Shown here one piece after another: positions 21,583 to 32,300 of a DNA stretch of 64,000 nt. The stretch spans positions 66,202,010 through 66,266,009 of the forward strand of contig CM066983.1 of NCBI GenBank assembly GCA_033977485.1, written 5' to 3'. How positions within the stretch are numbered: position 1 is the first letter of the stretch; the number at the start of each line of letters is the position of its first letter. The position numbers and the translations under genes were made by a program. The notes beneath the pieces are model-generated. The model was not told the DNA's origin and did no database searches. It saw nothing but the letters and a program-made list of their open reading frames with translations. Source of the DNA: Hydrangea macrophylla (taxonomy: Eukaryota; Streptophyta; Magnoliopsida; Cornales; Hydrangeaceae).

Positions 21583-22496
21583 ATGGAACGGATGCAAAAA
21601 TGCGAGGATGATATATGCCTGGTCGATAGTGGGACAACTCACACCATACTTAAATGCCAAAAGTTCTTCTCTACACTAGAACTTAACAAACAAAATGTGT
21701 CTACTATAGCTGGATCTGCACAAATTATTGAAGGCTCCGGAAGAGGCCATATTTTGTTACCAAATGGTACTCACCTTTTCATTCAAAATGCGTTATATTC
21801 AAGTAGTTCCCGAAGAAACTTGCTAAGTTTTAAAGATATACGCATGAATGGGTATCATATTGAAACTAAAAATGAAGGTAACAAAGAATTTTTATGCATA
21901 ATTTCTTATATTGGAAGCCAGAAGCTTACATTAGAAAATTTCTCTATTTTCTCATTGGGATTATATTACACAACAATTGCGATTGTTGAATCACATGCCA
22001 TTATGAGCCAAAAGCTTAAAGGGAGCCAGAAGCTCAAAGACCCAAGTAATTTAATTCTTTGGCATGATCGTTTGGGTCATCCTGGATCTACAATGTTAAA
22101 GAAGATAGTGGATAACTCAAATGGGCATACTCTAGCAAACCAACATTTGATTTTGCCTAGTGGACACCTTTGTATTCCTTGTTCACAAGGAAAACTTATT
22201 ACTAGACCTTCATTTCTTAAAATTGCTTTTGAGTCACCATCATTCTTACAAAGGATACAAGGCGACATTTGTGGTCCAATTCACCCTGCTAGTGGCCCAT
22301 TTAGATATTACATGGTCTTATTAGATGCTTCCACTAGATGGTCACATGTATGCCTACTCTCTACACGTAATCTTGCCTTTGCCAGATTACTTGGTCAAAT
22401 TATCAAACTTAAGGTACACTTTCCGGACCAACGAATTAAGTCTATTCGACTCGACAATGCAGCTGAATTTACCTCTCAAGTTTTTGATGACTATTG
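21583..22496 (+). pseudogene. copia pol fragment: protease, GAG-pre-integrase, partial integrase
   Basis: The frame opens after a 164-bp non-coding gap from gag. It holds the aspartic protease motif LVDSGTTHTI (about 21622), the pre-integrase zinc motif LWHDRLGHPG...CIPCSQGK (22057-22190), and the integrase core up to the second acidic residue region (GDICGP at 22263, DNAAEF at 22453). Copia identity ends near 22496 at FDDYC; the ORF then runs into foreign sequence and stops at 22521. Confidence 0.88.
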
Positions 22497-23200
22497 TGAT
22501 GGAAAAATCGGTTTAAATTAAAAGTTTAAACGCACAGCGGAAAAATCAAGTTGTAAAAACTTATTTGGTAGCCCAGGATTTACTACTCATCAATTCCATA
22601 GATGCGTACAAGAGGGGACAAGAGTTATACCTTAGTGTCTTGAACCCAATTCCGAAATCTCTAACTTTCAGCAGCTCCCACTAGATGGTCTTCACCCTTA
22701 TGACTCCTGCAGATGCTTCCCAGAGAGACTAGAGATGGTGGGATCTCTAATAGAGAGGAAGGAGAAGGTTTTGGGGTACTAAAACAGTTTCTGCAGCTTC
22801 TGGTTAATAAAAACGAAGAAAAAACTTTTTTTCCAGAACGCAACTGCCCTATTTATAGATTCCCAGAACCGACCTAACCTTCAATCGATCGAAGGACTTC
22901 GATCGATCGAACATTAGATCGATCGAACCATTCTCGATCGATCGAACCTGCCATGACTTCGATCGATCGAACTAGCTTCAATCGATCGAACATGTCTTGA
23001 CAGCTTCCTCAAGTGTCTTTCCAAGTATCCTGGCGGAGCTAAGAGTGGGACCTCTTAGGCTCTTTATTGTTAGCTCAGATCAGTCGATTAATTCCCATGA
23101 CCAAACTCTTTGATCAGCAAATTAATCGACTGATCAGTTAACGTTTATTCCACTATAAAACGATAACTGAACTCCAACGCAAAAGAACATATCCGAAGCG
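22497..23200 (-). other. Unclassified LTR-like sequence that truncates the copia element
   Basis: Copia coding similarity stops where TGATGG begins (22497). On the minus strand the segment has a TATA-like CTATAAATAG (about 22858-22849) and ends TTTCCATCA at 22497, so it reads like the end of a minus-strand LTR. No partner LTR, primer site or target duplication was found, and its right edge is arbitrary. Confidence 0.4.
22884..22990. repeat. Array of TCGATCGATCGA palindromes
   Basis: Six ATCGATCGA cores lie in about 105 bp; the CGATCGA words start at 22886, 22904, 22920, 22939, 22964 and 22983. Most are followed by 'ac', giving the consensus TTCGATCGATCGAAC. Spacings are 16-25 bp. Confidence 0.88.
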
Positions 23201-23980
23201 ATAACTAGACTTGTATGTTGTACTCATGTGTTCACGTGCACGCATCCATGTAGATTGGTATTCGTAAATAGAATTCATCTTGTGTTAAGGAGTTGTTACT
23301 TAGGAAGTTCAAATGACATGTTTTATGTAAAATGTGGGACTAATCCTTTGTTTTGTAGCGCTTTTTGAGGTTCAACTTCTCAACTCTCCTTTAGTTCATT
23401 CTATTCGTTGGTTTTATTGTTTTTGTTTTTCGACTCCATGTACGACACTTTAGGTTACGGTTTGCCTTATGTGCTTATATGTGATTAGAGACTCCTTTCA
23501 CTAGGTTTTCTTTTATTTGCATGCATTGCACGTTTAATATTCGCGGCTGGATCCTGGGTAAGTTCTCTTGTTCCTTGTTTGCATATCATATCGCTTGCTA
23601 CTTGAATTAGTTGGTTTTGAATGATATTTTGTAAATTGGCAATTTTACACCATTTTTAACATGTTTGTGTAATGTATACTTTATATATGTATTAATTGAG
23701 GGCATACTTAGATTAGTAATTAGATTAAAAGGATGTTAAGTAGAGGCCTATCGCGAGATAGGATGAAAAGGGGTGCTTTAGTCCGTTGGGCTCCTTCCCT
23801 TTTCATTCCATAATCCCCGGACCTAGTCGAATCTTTGGTTTCGCAAAAGATCAGTTTCCTTTTGAAATGGTTTCTTAATTTTCCTTTAAAAATTAAGTGG
23901 CGACTCTTTTGTTTTGAATTTGAGATTTGTAAAAAGATTTTTAAAAGTCGTGGGTAAGTCAACCTGCGATATCCACAATC
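23201..23980 (+). repeat. Putative 3' part of the Ogre 5' LTR
   Basis: The sequence immediately before the primer site ends in ...GCGATATCCACAATC at about 23980. Without a second copy the start cannot be placed. No ORF of interest. Confidence 0.45.
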
Positions 23981-24006
23981 TGGCGACTCTGCTGGGGATC
24001 GAACCC
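23981..24006 (+). promoter_or_regulatory. Ogre primer-binding site (tRNA-Arg type)
   Basis: TGGCGACTCTGCTGGGGA (23981-23998) continues into ATCGAACCC. It is complementary to the 3' end of a tRNA, from the CCA through the T arm. Ogre elements are known for this long Arg-tRNA type of site. Confidence 0.85.
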
Positions 24007-25103
24007 AGAATCTCTGGTTTCGCAGACCAGAATTTTGATTTTGGGTTCACTCGAGGATTAGACTTGAAATGCATCCTTTTAATCAAATTAATTAATCTTT
24101 GTATGTCTGTTGCATTGCACTTGCATGTCTCGCCAGTCGATTGCACGGAACTATGACCTTGGGGGCTCGGGGTAACCCGGTCGGTCAAGTCATCATGGGA
24201 CTGTGTGATCACCCTTGATCTCGTACCATGATTTGGTATATGAAGCATCCTATCGGGTGTGTGTCGAGGGTCCCTTATTTGACCAAAACCCAACCTTTGC
24301 ATAGTAGCTTCTATAGAACCTTTCAATCTTAGGGATTTAATTCTTGATTAGGGCTATATGTTAGGGAGTTTGTGTGCCCGAAAGGGATTATTTGAGATGA
24401 TGACGATGCTTGCTTGATAAAAGATGTATAATCTTTTAATCACCTTTTAGCAGTTCCTCCTTAATCTGGAGAAAATGCTGAACCCTGATTATGAGATTAT
24501 ACTTCTTATATCATGTTTAGCTAAGCATCATTGACCTTGTATGTATCCAAGTCCATAAAGAGTGCGGTGATAATCCGATCATGTGATCCTTCTACCCAAG
24601 GAATTTTGAATCCGCCTTTGAGAGCGAATGGTTTCTTTTTAATCCAAAGCTTTCAAATACTCTTTCAAAAATCTTTTGGGTCCACTTTTGACTAAAGCTC
24701 CGAATTAATCTTTGGGAATTGTTTTTGAAAGAAAATAATTTTCTAAGCAGAATTTCATCTTTAGTGAGAAGACTCAAAACTCTTAAGAACTGTTTTCATC
24801 AATCTAAAAATGCTTTTCGAATGAAATTTTGAGAGGGTAATAAGGATCACAATGAGAAGAGAAATTGGCGCACTCGACATGGGTGAGGATCTTATGTGTT
24901 TGTGTGCTTATGTGTTAGGATTAGGATTTTCTTTTTGGCATATAGAGTAGGCACACACGCACACATGCATTGCATCCGCATGATGTATAAAATAAAAGTC
25001 TTCCTCGAATAAAATGAAGGTAAAAAGGGTTTTCTAAAAAAAGAAATTTTCAAAATTTGCTGTAGGAGCAAAAATAGCAAATCAAGCGTGGTTTAGGGAT
25101 CCT
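24007..25103 (+). other. Ogre leader, no extra upstream ORF seen
   Basis: About 1.1 kb between primer site and gag. Classical Ogre elements carry an ORF1 before gag; none longer than about 80 codons is visible here on the plus strand. Confidence 0.55.
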
Positions 25104-26903
25104 ATGGCAAGGCTAGTAAGGGGAGGATACGCTGACATGGCCGAAGAGAGAAACAACGAAGAGATGACCGGGTTGAGGGTACTAGTAGAACAGCAGGCGG
25201 AACAGATGCGGAGACAGGCTGAAAACATGAACCGAATGATGGGAATGATAGAAGAACTGAACCGCCGACCACCGCATATGGTTCCACCTGTCATGGACCC
25301 ACCTTTGGGAGGAGGAGAAGGCGATTGGTTTGACGATCAGGAGGCACAATGGACCGATGCACTAAGGGCCAACAGAGACAAGGAGCAAGCTGAGAAAGAG
25401 AAGCAATTAACCGAGAAAATAGAGAAGCTGGAAAGGGTAATGCGCAAGGCTCAAGGGGTTGATACCTATCTGATGGAGTTAGAAGGCCTGTATGATGGGG
25501 TCCACGAGACGTTGCCCGCCGGATTCAAAATGCCAGTTTTTGATAAGTTTGATGGCACAGGCAACCCCCGCAGTCACGTCCGAATGTGCAAAGGAGCTTT
25601 TCAGCCTAGTGGGCTGAGCACTACCATGATGGCTATCCTGTTTCAGCAAACCTTAACAGGAGCTGCTCTATCATGGTACCTTACACTTGAGCCGAGCAAA
25701 ACCAGAGTTTGGGAAGAAGTGGTGAAGTCATTTGTGGCCCAGTATGAATACAATCAAGACTTGGACGTCACTATCCGGGACCTAGAAACAACCAGGCAAG
25801 GGAACAAAGAATCATTCGCTGAGTATCTGAGCCGTTGGAGGGGGAAGGCCACAAAGATGGTACAGAGGCCGTCCGAGAAAGATCAAATCCGAATGTTAAT
25901 GAAAAACCTACAGCCAGTCTACCAGGAGAAGATGAGGTTCCAGTCAATCAACACCTTTGTTGAGGTGTTCGATGTGGGGACAAGAATCGAAGATGCGATT
26001 CAAGAAGGGACAATCAAGAAGGAAGAACCACAAAACCGATATCGGAGGCCAAGTTATGGATCAAATGGAGGGCATTCGGGGGGTCACTCTGGCCCCACCG
26101 ATGTCAATGCACTTAGCCAGCCGGAGAGAAAATTTGATATCACCAGAAACCACCCAAGAGGAGGAGAGGATAAGCCACTAAGAAAGTTTTCGGATTTGGG
26201 AGTATCATTATCAACCGCCCTCGACAGGCTGTTAGCAAAAGGGCATCTCCGTCAGTTGGAACCTTGACCCCCGCCGAGTCCGCTCCCACCGCATTTTAAA
26301 GGAGATCTCTACTGCAAATACCATCAGCAGAAGGGCCACTCGACGGATCAATGCATGAGGTTAAGGCATGAAATACAAGACCTCATCGACAACAAAGTCA
26401 TATCTGAACCACCTGTCAAAGCCCCCAATGTCACCAAGAATCCTTTGTCGAACCACCATGCTGTACCGCCGCCGCGGGGTCTTTACTTCTTAGGGGTAGG
26501 AGGAATGACATTTAATCCATCCAAGCTAATCACAAAGGTCGGGGAACCGAGAAGGTTTTATCAGTTACCGGAAGATCTGGGAATCTGTACACTTGGGAGT
26601 CAGCCGGAAATATGGGAAGAGGAAGTAATTGGGCAGTCAGATTGGTGGGTTTTTGAAGGCGATGGTCGGGGCATGAACCAAGTAGAGGACGATCTGTGGT
26701 ATCAAAGTGACGAAGAGGCAAAAATTGAGGAGGAAAGTTCAGGGGTCATTTCAGAAATCGACGATGTTTGGGCAAGAGAAGAGATCAATCACCTGACTCG
26801 ATCTGGTAGACACTTCAAGCCGCACGAACTAGAAGAGGATCACCCGGGGAGGGAACTGGAAAAAGGGAAAGGGAAGGTGAACGAAGAAGAAGAAGAGGAC
26901 AGG
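25104..26903 (+). pseudogene. Ogre gag, one nonsense codon, cut by the Athila insertion
   Basis: The ATG at 25104 opens a gag with a coiled-coil N-terminal region (residues ~10-130). The retrotrans-gag domain follows (about 25540-25960, TGAALSWYLTLEPS...ESFAEYLSRWR). An in-frame TGA at 26265-26267 (probably CGA to TGA) precedes a zinc-knuckle-like YCKYHQQKGHSTDQC (about 26312-26356) and an acidic tail with LTRSGRHFKP (26788). The frame is open up to the insertion site at 26903 and continues in phase at 53021. Gag would form the particle core. Confidence 0.87.
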
Positions 26904-28284
26904 TGATTACGTCAAAATCAAGTTCTTATTTAACCCTATTAAAAACGTAGTATGTTGGAAGTAGGGTGTCGAGTCCACAGGGATTAGAATGTAACAATGC
27001 TTGTTGAACGCTTAATAACCAATTACCGTACAAGGAGCAACTAACAAACTAAGAAATAAAAGTGAGTCTTTTCGACTTTGAGTTTGGTTTGGTTTATAAA
27101 CAATTATACTACAATGACTATTCATCATAAAAAGAGAAAGTAAATTTAAGATAAATCTAAGTTTAATTAACAATGGAGGGTCTTGTAGTGGAGGAGAAAT
27201 TGAGGTTGGGGAGCATTCCCCCACCTTGGACCAAACAACTTATGGCTCTCATACTTGCAACACATTCTAGGGTAGAAAATTCCATTGTGACAAACTATCA
27301 AACATGTGGTAGTCAACCAACATGCTAGATAGATGTTCCAATGCAATACATGGGTATAGGGTTAGAGTTTTGAGATTTAGCAACTTCCAATGCTTGACAT
27401 GGGAAGTGGGGTCTCAAAACTTCAAACCGTACACCCATGAACTCTAGATATGCTATCAAGGGTGAGAGACCTACAATCAAAACACATGGGTCCAATGGTG
27501 GGTTTATGATCCCCAACCTACATGATTTAGCTACTCATAATTAAAATGATAACAAAATTTAAGAGAGGGAAAGAGAGATTATACCAACTAGAAAACATCA
27601 CCATTAATGCCATAGGAAATCCAAGAGATTCTTCAATTAAAAGCTTCCAAATGTGCAATACATTCACTCCTTCTTCTCTCTCTAACACTAGATGGGAGTT
27701 AATGTGGGTAGATGAGGAGTAATGGGGCATTAGAGAGGAAGAGCTTACAACCTAAGAAAAAGACTAAGTAAAATAAAAGCTAACCTAACAAAACTAATCT
27801 CTAACTATTTATACCCAATCCAAACAATGGCAAAGTTGTAAAACAAAAAGAAGGGATCTTCTGAGGCCGCGGATCGATCCGCGGCAAACAGGCGGATCGA
27901 TCCATTTATCATTTGGGGAAGCAGAATCTCTGCGCCAGAACGCGGATCGATCCCTTCACAACCGCGGATCGATCCGGGTCTTCAGGATTTGCCAGTAACT
28001 TCCTTTTAAACACGCGGATCGATCCCCTCTTTGAGCCGGATCGATCCGCCTCTTCTGAGCTTGGCTACTTGCCCCTTTTCATACCCAGATTGCCACAAAG
28101 GTTGAGTTCCACTTCACCCACGCCTACAAAACCTACAAGAAAGAGATTATTATTATGAAAAAGTGAACAACAACAAGAATAACAAAAGTGCAATTTATCC
28201 ATTAAATCTCCCCGTGTGAGTGATAATTCGTGTCCAGTAAGGGTAAAATCATAAAGTAAAAAATGCAATATTGAACACGAATCA
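26904..28284 (-). repeat. Athila 3' LTR (left copy)
   Basis: On the plus strand it runs from TGATTACGTCAAAATC to ...ACACGAATCA. It contains six GGATCGATCC palindromes at 27871-28047 and a TATA-like TATAAATAG on the minus strand near 27812. The short ORFs inside are repeated identically in the other LTR and look non-coding. Confidence 0.96.
27871..28047. repeat. GGATCGATCC palindrome array, 3 pairs (left LTR)
   Basis: The 10-bp palindrome starts at 27871, 27894, 27944, 27966, 28016 and 28038. Within a pair the spacing is 22-23 bp; pairs repeat every 72-73 bp. Intervening sequence is different in each interval, so the palindromes are more conserved than the spacers. Confidence 0.97.
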
Positions 28285-28296
28285 CACCCCCCAACT
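28285..28296 (-). promoter_or_regulatory. Athila polypurine tract
   Basis: On the minus strand TTGGGGGGTG directly precedes the 3' LTR start TGATTCGTG. It is the expected primer for plus-strand DNA synthesis. Similar words recur at 42752 and 43074. Confidence 0.8.
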
Positions 28297-28688
28297 AGCA
28301 TGTTGCTAGTCTCTTAGCAACAAAACTAAATACGAAGAGATTGAAGAATAACTTTGCACAACAATTTATTTAAAAAGAAAGATAAACCGTTTTCGTGGGG
28401 AACACGATTGCATTGAGCATATGCAACAAGCCGTTAAACCTCTACGTTACCCGTAGAGGCGGAGTGTTGTCTCCGGAGGGTTCTCAGAATGATACCCACA
28501 AACATTTTGTTTCCTCATGATAGATGCCCACAATCTAAAGCCGACACTCAACAAAGTCTCAAGAATTTTCAAAAGATTTTAGCACATAACACGCAAATCC
28601 AAAAATTCACAAACTATCAAAATTATTAGATAAACTTCATTAAGTTCAATCTTGGATGCGTGTGTGGTGTGAAGTGCATAACTACAAC
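28297..28688 (-). other. Athila 3' non-coding region, distal part
   Basis: It lies between the polypurine tract and the Tat insertion site. No ORF. It continues at 41505 on the other side of the Tat element. The target duplication ACAAC is at 28684-28688 and 41505-41509. Confidence 0.7.
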
Positions 28689-29283
28689 TGATAGGCTCAG
28701 AATTATCCAGCGTGGGTCCAACGGCCACGTCAGCATCGAAGACCAAGCAGAACCCTGGGGTCCACACCCAGGGCTTGCCAGCGTCACCGCTCGGGATGCC
28801 TGCACAGCCCGGGCGTGACCTTCGGCGGCTCTCCCGGACACGCGGCTCATCTCCAGCAGTCTCCTTGTGCGGCCAGAGCCCTATTAGGAATGAAACTCGA
28901 TAAATTCCTAATCTGATAGGGATCTTCCCTTAACTTATGCACATCGAATTGTGATTGATATAGGCTTCCTAATGTATCTAAGTTTCCATGTAGAGGTGGA
29001 CTCTTGCATCTATAAAAGAGCCCACCCATACCCTTCTAAGGGGGGAACGATCTTGAGAAACCTAATAACTAGAGCATACACTGAAACGCATATACCCGGA
29101 CGGTATTACTGGTAGTGCCGCCCACCATTGTTGGCTCACCAGGCCGCCGGTGATCTGCTAGTATAGCGCCTAGACGCACACGTGGACGTAGGTCACCTCA
29201 TTAACGGGGCCGAACCACATACAACTCCTTGGTGTTTCTCTGTCTCTCTTTTAATCCTCTCTTACCAATTCTAGGCACCATCA
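28689..29283 (+). repeat. Tat element 5' LTR
   Basis: It begins TGATAGGCTCAGAATTATCC and ends TAGGCACCATCA. The TATA box TATAAAAGAG is at 29011. Confidence 0.96.
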
Positions 29284-29286
29284 GTT

Positions 29287-29306
29287 TGGCGCCGTCTGTG
29301 GGAACC
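29287..29306 (+). promoter_or_regulatory. Tat element primer-binding site
   Basis: TGGCGCCGTCTGTGGGAACC lies three bases after the LTR. This is the primer-site type usual in the Tat clade. Confidence 0.88.
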
Positions 29307-29344
29307 GTCAGTTTCCTCATCGAAAAAATCTTTGACTGATCGAT

Positions 29345-32300
29345 ATGCCGAAGAAAAAGGGCAAGAAGACCGCTGACTCGACCGGTCAGGCGGATCAGTC
29401 AGGTCAGGCGGACCAGTCGGGCCAGGGGGATCTACAGATCGAGACACGGGCTGCCTCCATGTCCACCGAGCAAGTTACGGCGGCACTAGAGCAACTCTTG
29501 GAGAGTCAGATCCGGGCGCAACGGCAAATAGAGACGCTCATGGCCCAGCATGGAAAGGTGGTCAAGGACCACGAGAAAAACCCTTCGTCGGGGAAGCGGC
29601 CCGAAAAGAGCGTTCCTAGCCAAAGGCCCGCTCGGACCCGCGGAAAAGCCCGATCTGCACCAGTGTCCCCACCAGATCGAGAACACCATGGAGAAGGAGA
29701 ACGTAGCCAGCCTACGAGGCGTCCAAAGGAAGGGCCTCGGTATGTTCCTCGCCGAGCACGCCGAGTGGAGGACGCCCGGTTACTCATCGAACGACGCCGA
29801 GCCGCAAGGGGAGAAGCGTCCGGACGAAAGGTAAGGGAACCGGTCGACGATCCGCCCACCCTGAGCCGGGAGGATCTTAGGCACAGGCTATCCCGGACCC
29901 ATAGCCGGGTGCTATCCCCAAGATCGACACGCTTCGAGGATGAGGACGAGGCATCATCGTCCGACCCCACTTATTATTCAGATGCAGATAGGAGGATAGG
30001 GCACACTAACGTTAAAGCCCAGGTCGAAGAGTTGCAGCAGCAAATTGAGAGGCTGAACCGTAAGTCCGGTCACGACCTCACAAACACAGAAACGGAGTCG
30101 CCCTACACCTCCCGGGTGACACAGTTCCCCATTCCGCGGAAATTCAAGCCCCCGCACCTTAGCTCTTACGACGGCAAGGGAAGTCCGGTGGACCACATCC
30201 GCACCTATAAGGCGCAGATGGCACTGGTCGCTACAACCGACGAACTGCTGTGCCTGGCCTTCCCCAGCACCTTAAAGGGATCGGCCGCGCAATGGTTCCA
30301 TTCGCTGAAGCCTCGGACGGTTGACGACTTCAAATGTCTGAGCAAACTCTTCATCAGCCAGTTCGTGGGGATGCTTGACCGATCACAGCCGGACACCCAG
30401 CTGCTCACTGTGAAGCAGCGCAAGGGAGAATCTCTGAGAGAATACGTGGACCGCTTCAATCAGCAGAGGCTCCAGATCCGTAATCTCAATGAGACAGCAG
30501 CAATCATGGCCTTTTGTTCAGGGGTCCAACACACCAAGGTTGCCACGTCGTTCCATCGTGACCGACCGACAACCCTGGTGGAACTCTCGGACAGGGTCGG
30601 CAAGCACATTGATACCGAGGAATTCCTAAGGGCAAAGCGCTCCGGAACCGGGGAAGATGAGTCTCCGAGGTCCAAGCGCAAGCATGAAGGGCCGGACAAA
30701 GGCTTGGGCAAGAAGCCCAGACAGGATCAGCAGCGAGGCGGCCGGGACCAGCAGCGGGGTGGCCGGGATCAGCCCCAAGCCACCTTCACGCCACTCTCCC
30801 GACCTATCCAGGAAGTAATGGCCGCTGCCGAGGCTCGGAGGCTACTCCCGCAGCCAGCAAAGCTTAGGGCACCCCCCGGCAAAAGAAACCGGGACAAATT
30901 CTGCCGTTTTCACAGGGACCATGGCCACGACACGGACGACTGCTTTAAATTGAAGATAGCCATAGAGAAGCTGATTGAGCAGGGGCACCTAGCCGAGTTT
31001 GTCACAACAGACAGGCAACCCCGACAAGGTAACCGAACTCCGGATCAGCCTCCTCCTCTCGGCCAGATCAATGTGATTTCCGGCGGCACCTCGGGCGGAG
31101 GGGATTCGCAGACAGCAAGGAAGAGGCATGCTCGGGCATCCCGGGCGGATGTCTGGCACGTCCAATCCACAGACTCCCCGCCGTCCGACATGTTGACCTT
31201 TTCTTCCGACGATGTGCGGGACCTCCACTGCCCCCACGATGACCCGCTGGTTGTAACGCTCTCCATCGCCAATTATGTGGTCAAGAGGGTACTAGTGGAT
31301 ACGGGCAGTTCATCGGACATTATGTTCATCTCAGCGTTCGAGCAGCTAGGGATATCCCGGGATCGATTACGACCGGTGACGACCCCACTGGTAGGCTTCA
31401 ATGGGTCCAGCACATTGCCGCTCGGCACCATCGACCTTCCAGTCCTCATGGGAACTTACCCCCAGCAAGCCTCTGTGCTGGCGAACTTTGTTATCGTGGA
31501 AACACCATCCGCCTACAATGCCATCCTCGGTAGGCCAACCCTCAACAAAGCCAAGGCGGTCGTCTCGACGTACAGTCTGACAGTTAAGTTCCCGACCCCC
31601 CAGGGGCCCGGAAGCCTACGCGGAGATCAGATGACCGCACGGAGTTGTTACGTCAGCTCCCTGCGAAAGGGCGCCGTCACAGAATCCTTCAGCGTCCAGG
31701 AGATGGATCCGAGGGACCCAAGCGACAAAGTCGGCCCGGTAGAGGAGTTGGAAAGAGTGGTCCTGGACCCTCAACTCCCAGACCGGACTGTCAGCGTCGG
31801 TACCCTCCTTGAGCCTAGCCTCCGGGAAAGACTCATCCAGTTCCTGCGCCAAAGCCAGGACGTCTTCGCGTGGTGCCACGAAGACATGCCCGGGATTGAC
31901 TCACGGGTTATGTCTCACCGCCTCAATGTCAACCCGGACTCTCGGCCGGTGAAGCAGAAAAGACGAGGCATGGCCCCCGAAAGGCAAATTGCGGTCTCTG
32001 AGGAAGTAGAGAAGCTCCTCAAGGCGGGCTCAATCCGAGAAGTCCTCTATCCCGACTGGTTGGCCAACGTCGTATTGGTCAAAAAGAGTAACGGAAAATG
32101 GAGGATGTGCGTGGACTTTACGGACTTGAACAAAGCTTGTCCCAAGGATTGCTATCCACTACCTAGGATAGACCTCCTTGTGGACTCCACCGCCGGCCAT
32201 TCGCTCCTCTCCTTCATGGACGCCTACTCCGGGTACAACCAGATAAGCATGCACCCCGGAGACGAAGAAAAAACTGCCTTCATTACAGATCAAGGCACGT

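Larger units (their letters stand above)
18399..22496 (+). mobile_element. Ty1/copia retrotransposon, Ale/Retrofit type, 3'-truncated
   Basis: A short 5' LTR, a leader, a gag ORF, protease and the first half of integrase are present. RT, RNase H and the 3' LTR are missing because unrelated sequence begins at about 22497. A Cassandra TRIM sits in gag. The short LTR and the gag opening (KLEFNALAVNGGNYLSW) fit the Ale/Retrofit lineage as I know it. The element is defective. Confidence 0.88.

Noticed and set aside
23981..24006. tRNA-like 3' end
   Set aside because: It matches only the complement of a tRNA 3' part and sits where a primer-binding site belongs. There is no cloverleaf.
27012..28158. 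Small proteins repeated at 27.0-28.2 kb and 51.7-52.9 kb
   Set aside because: They lie in the two Athila LTRs and repeat only because the LTRs are duplicates. No coding features.
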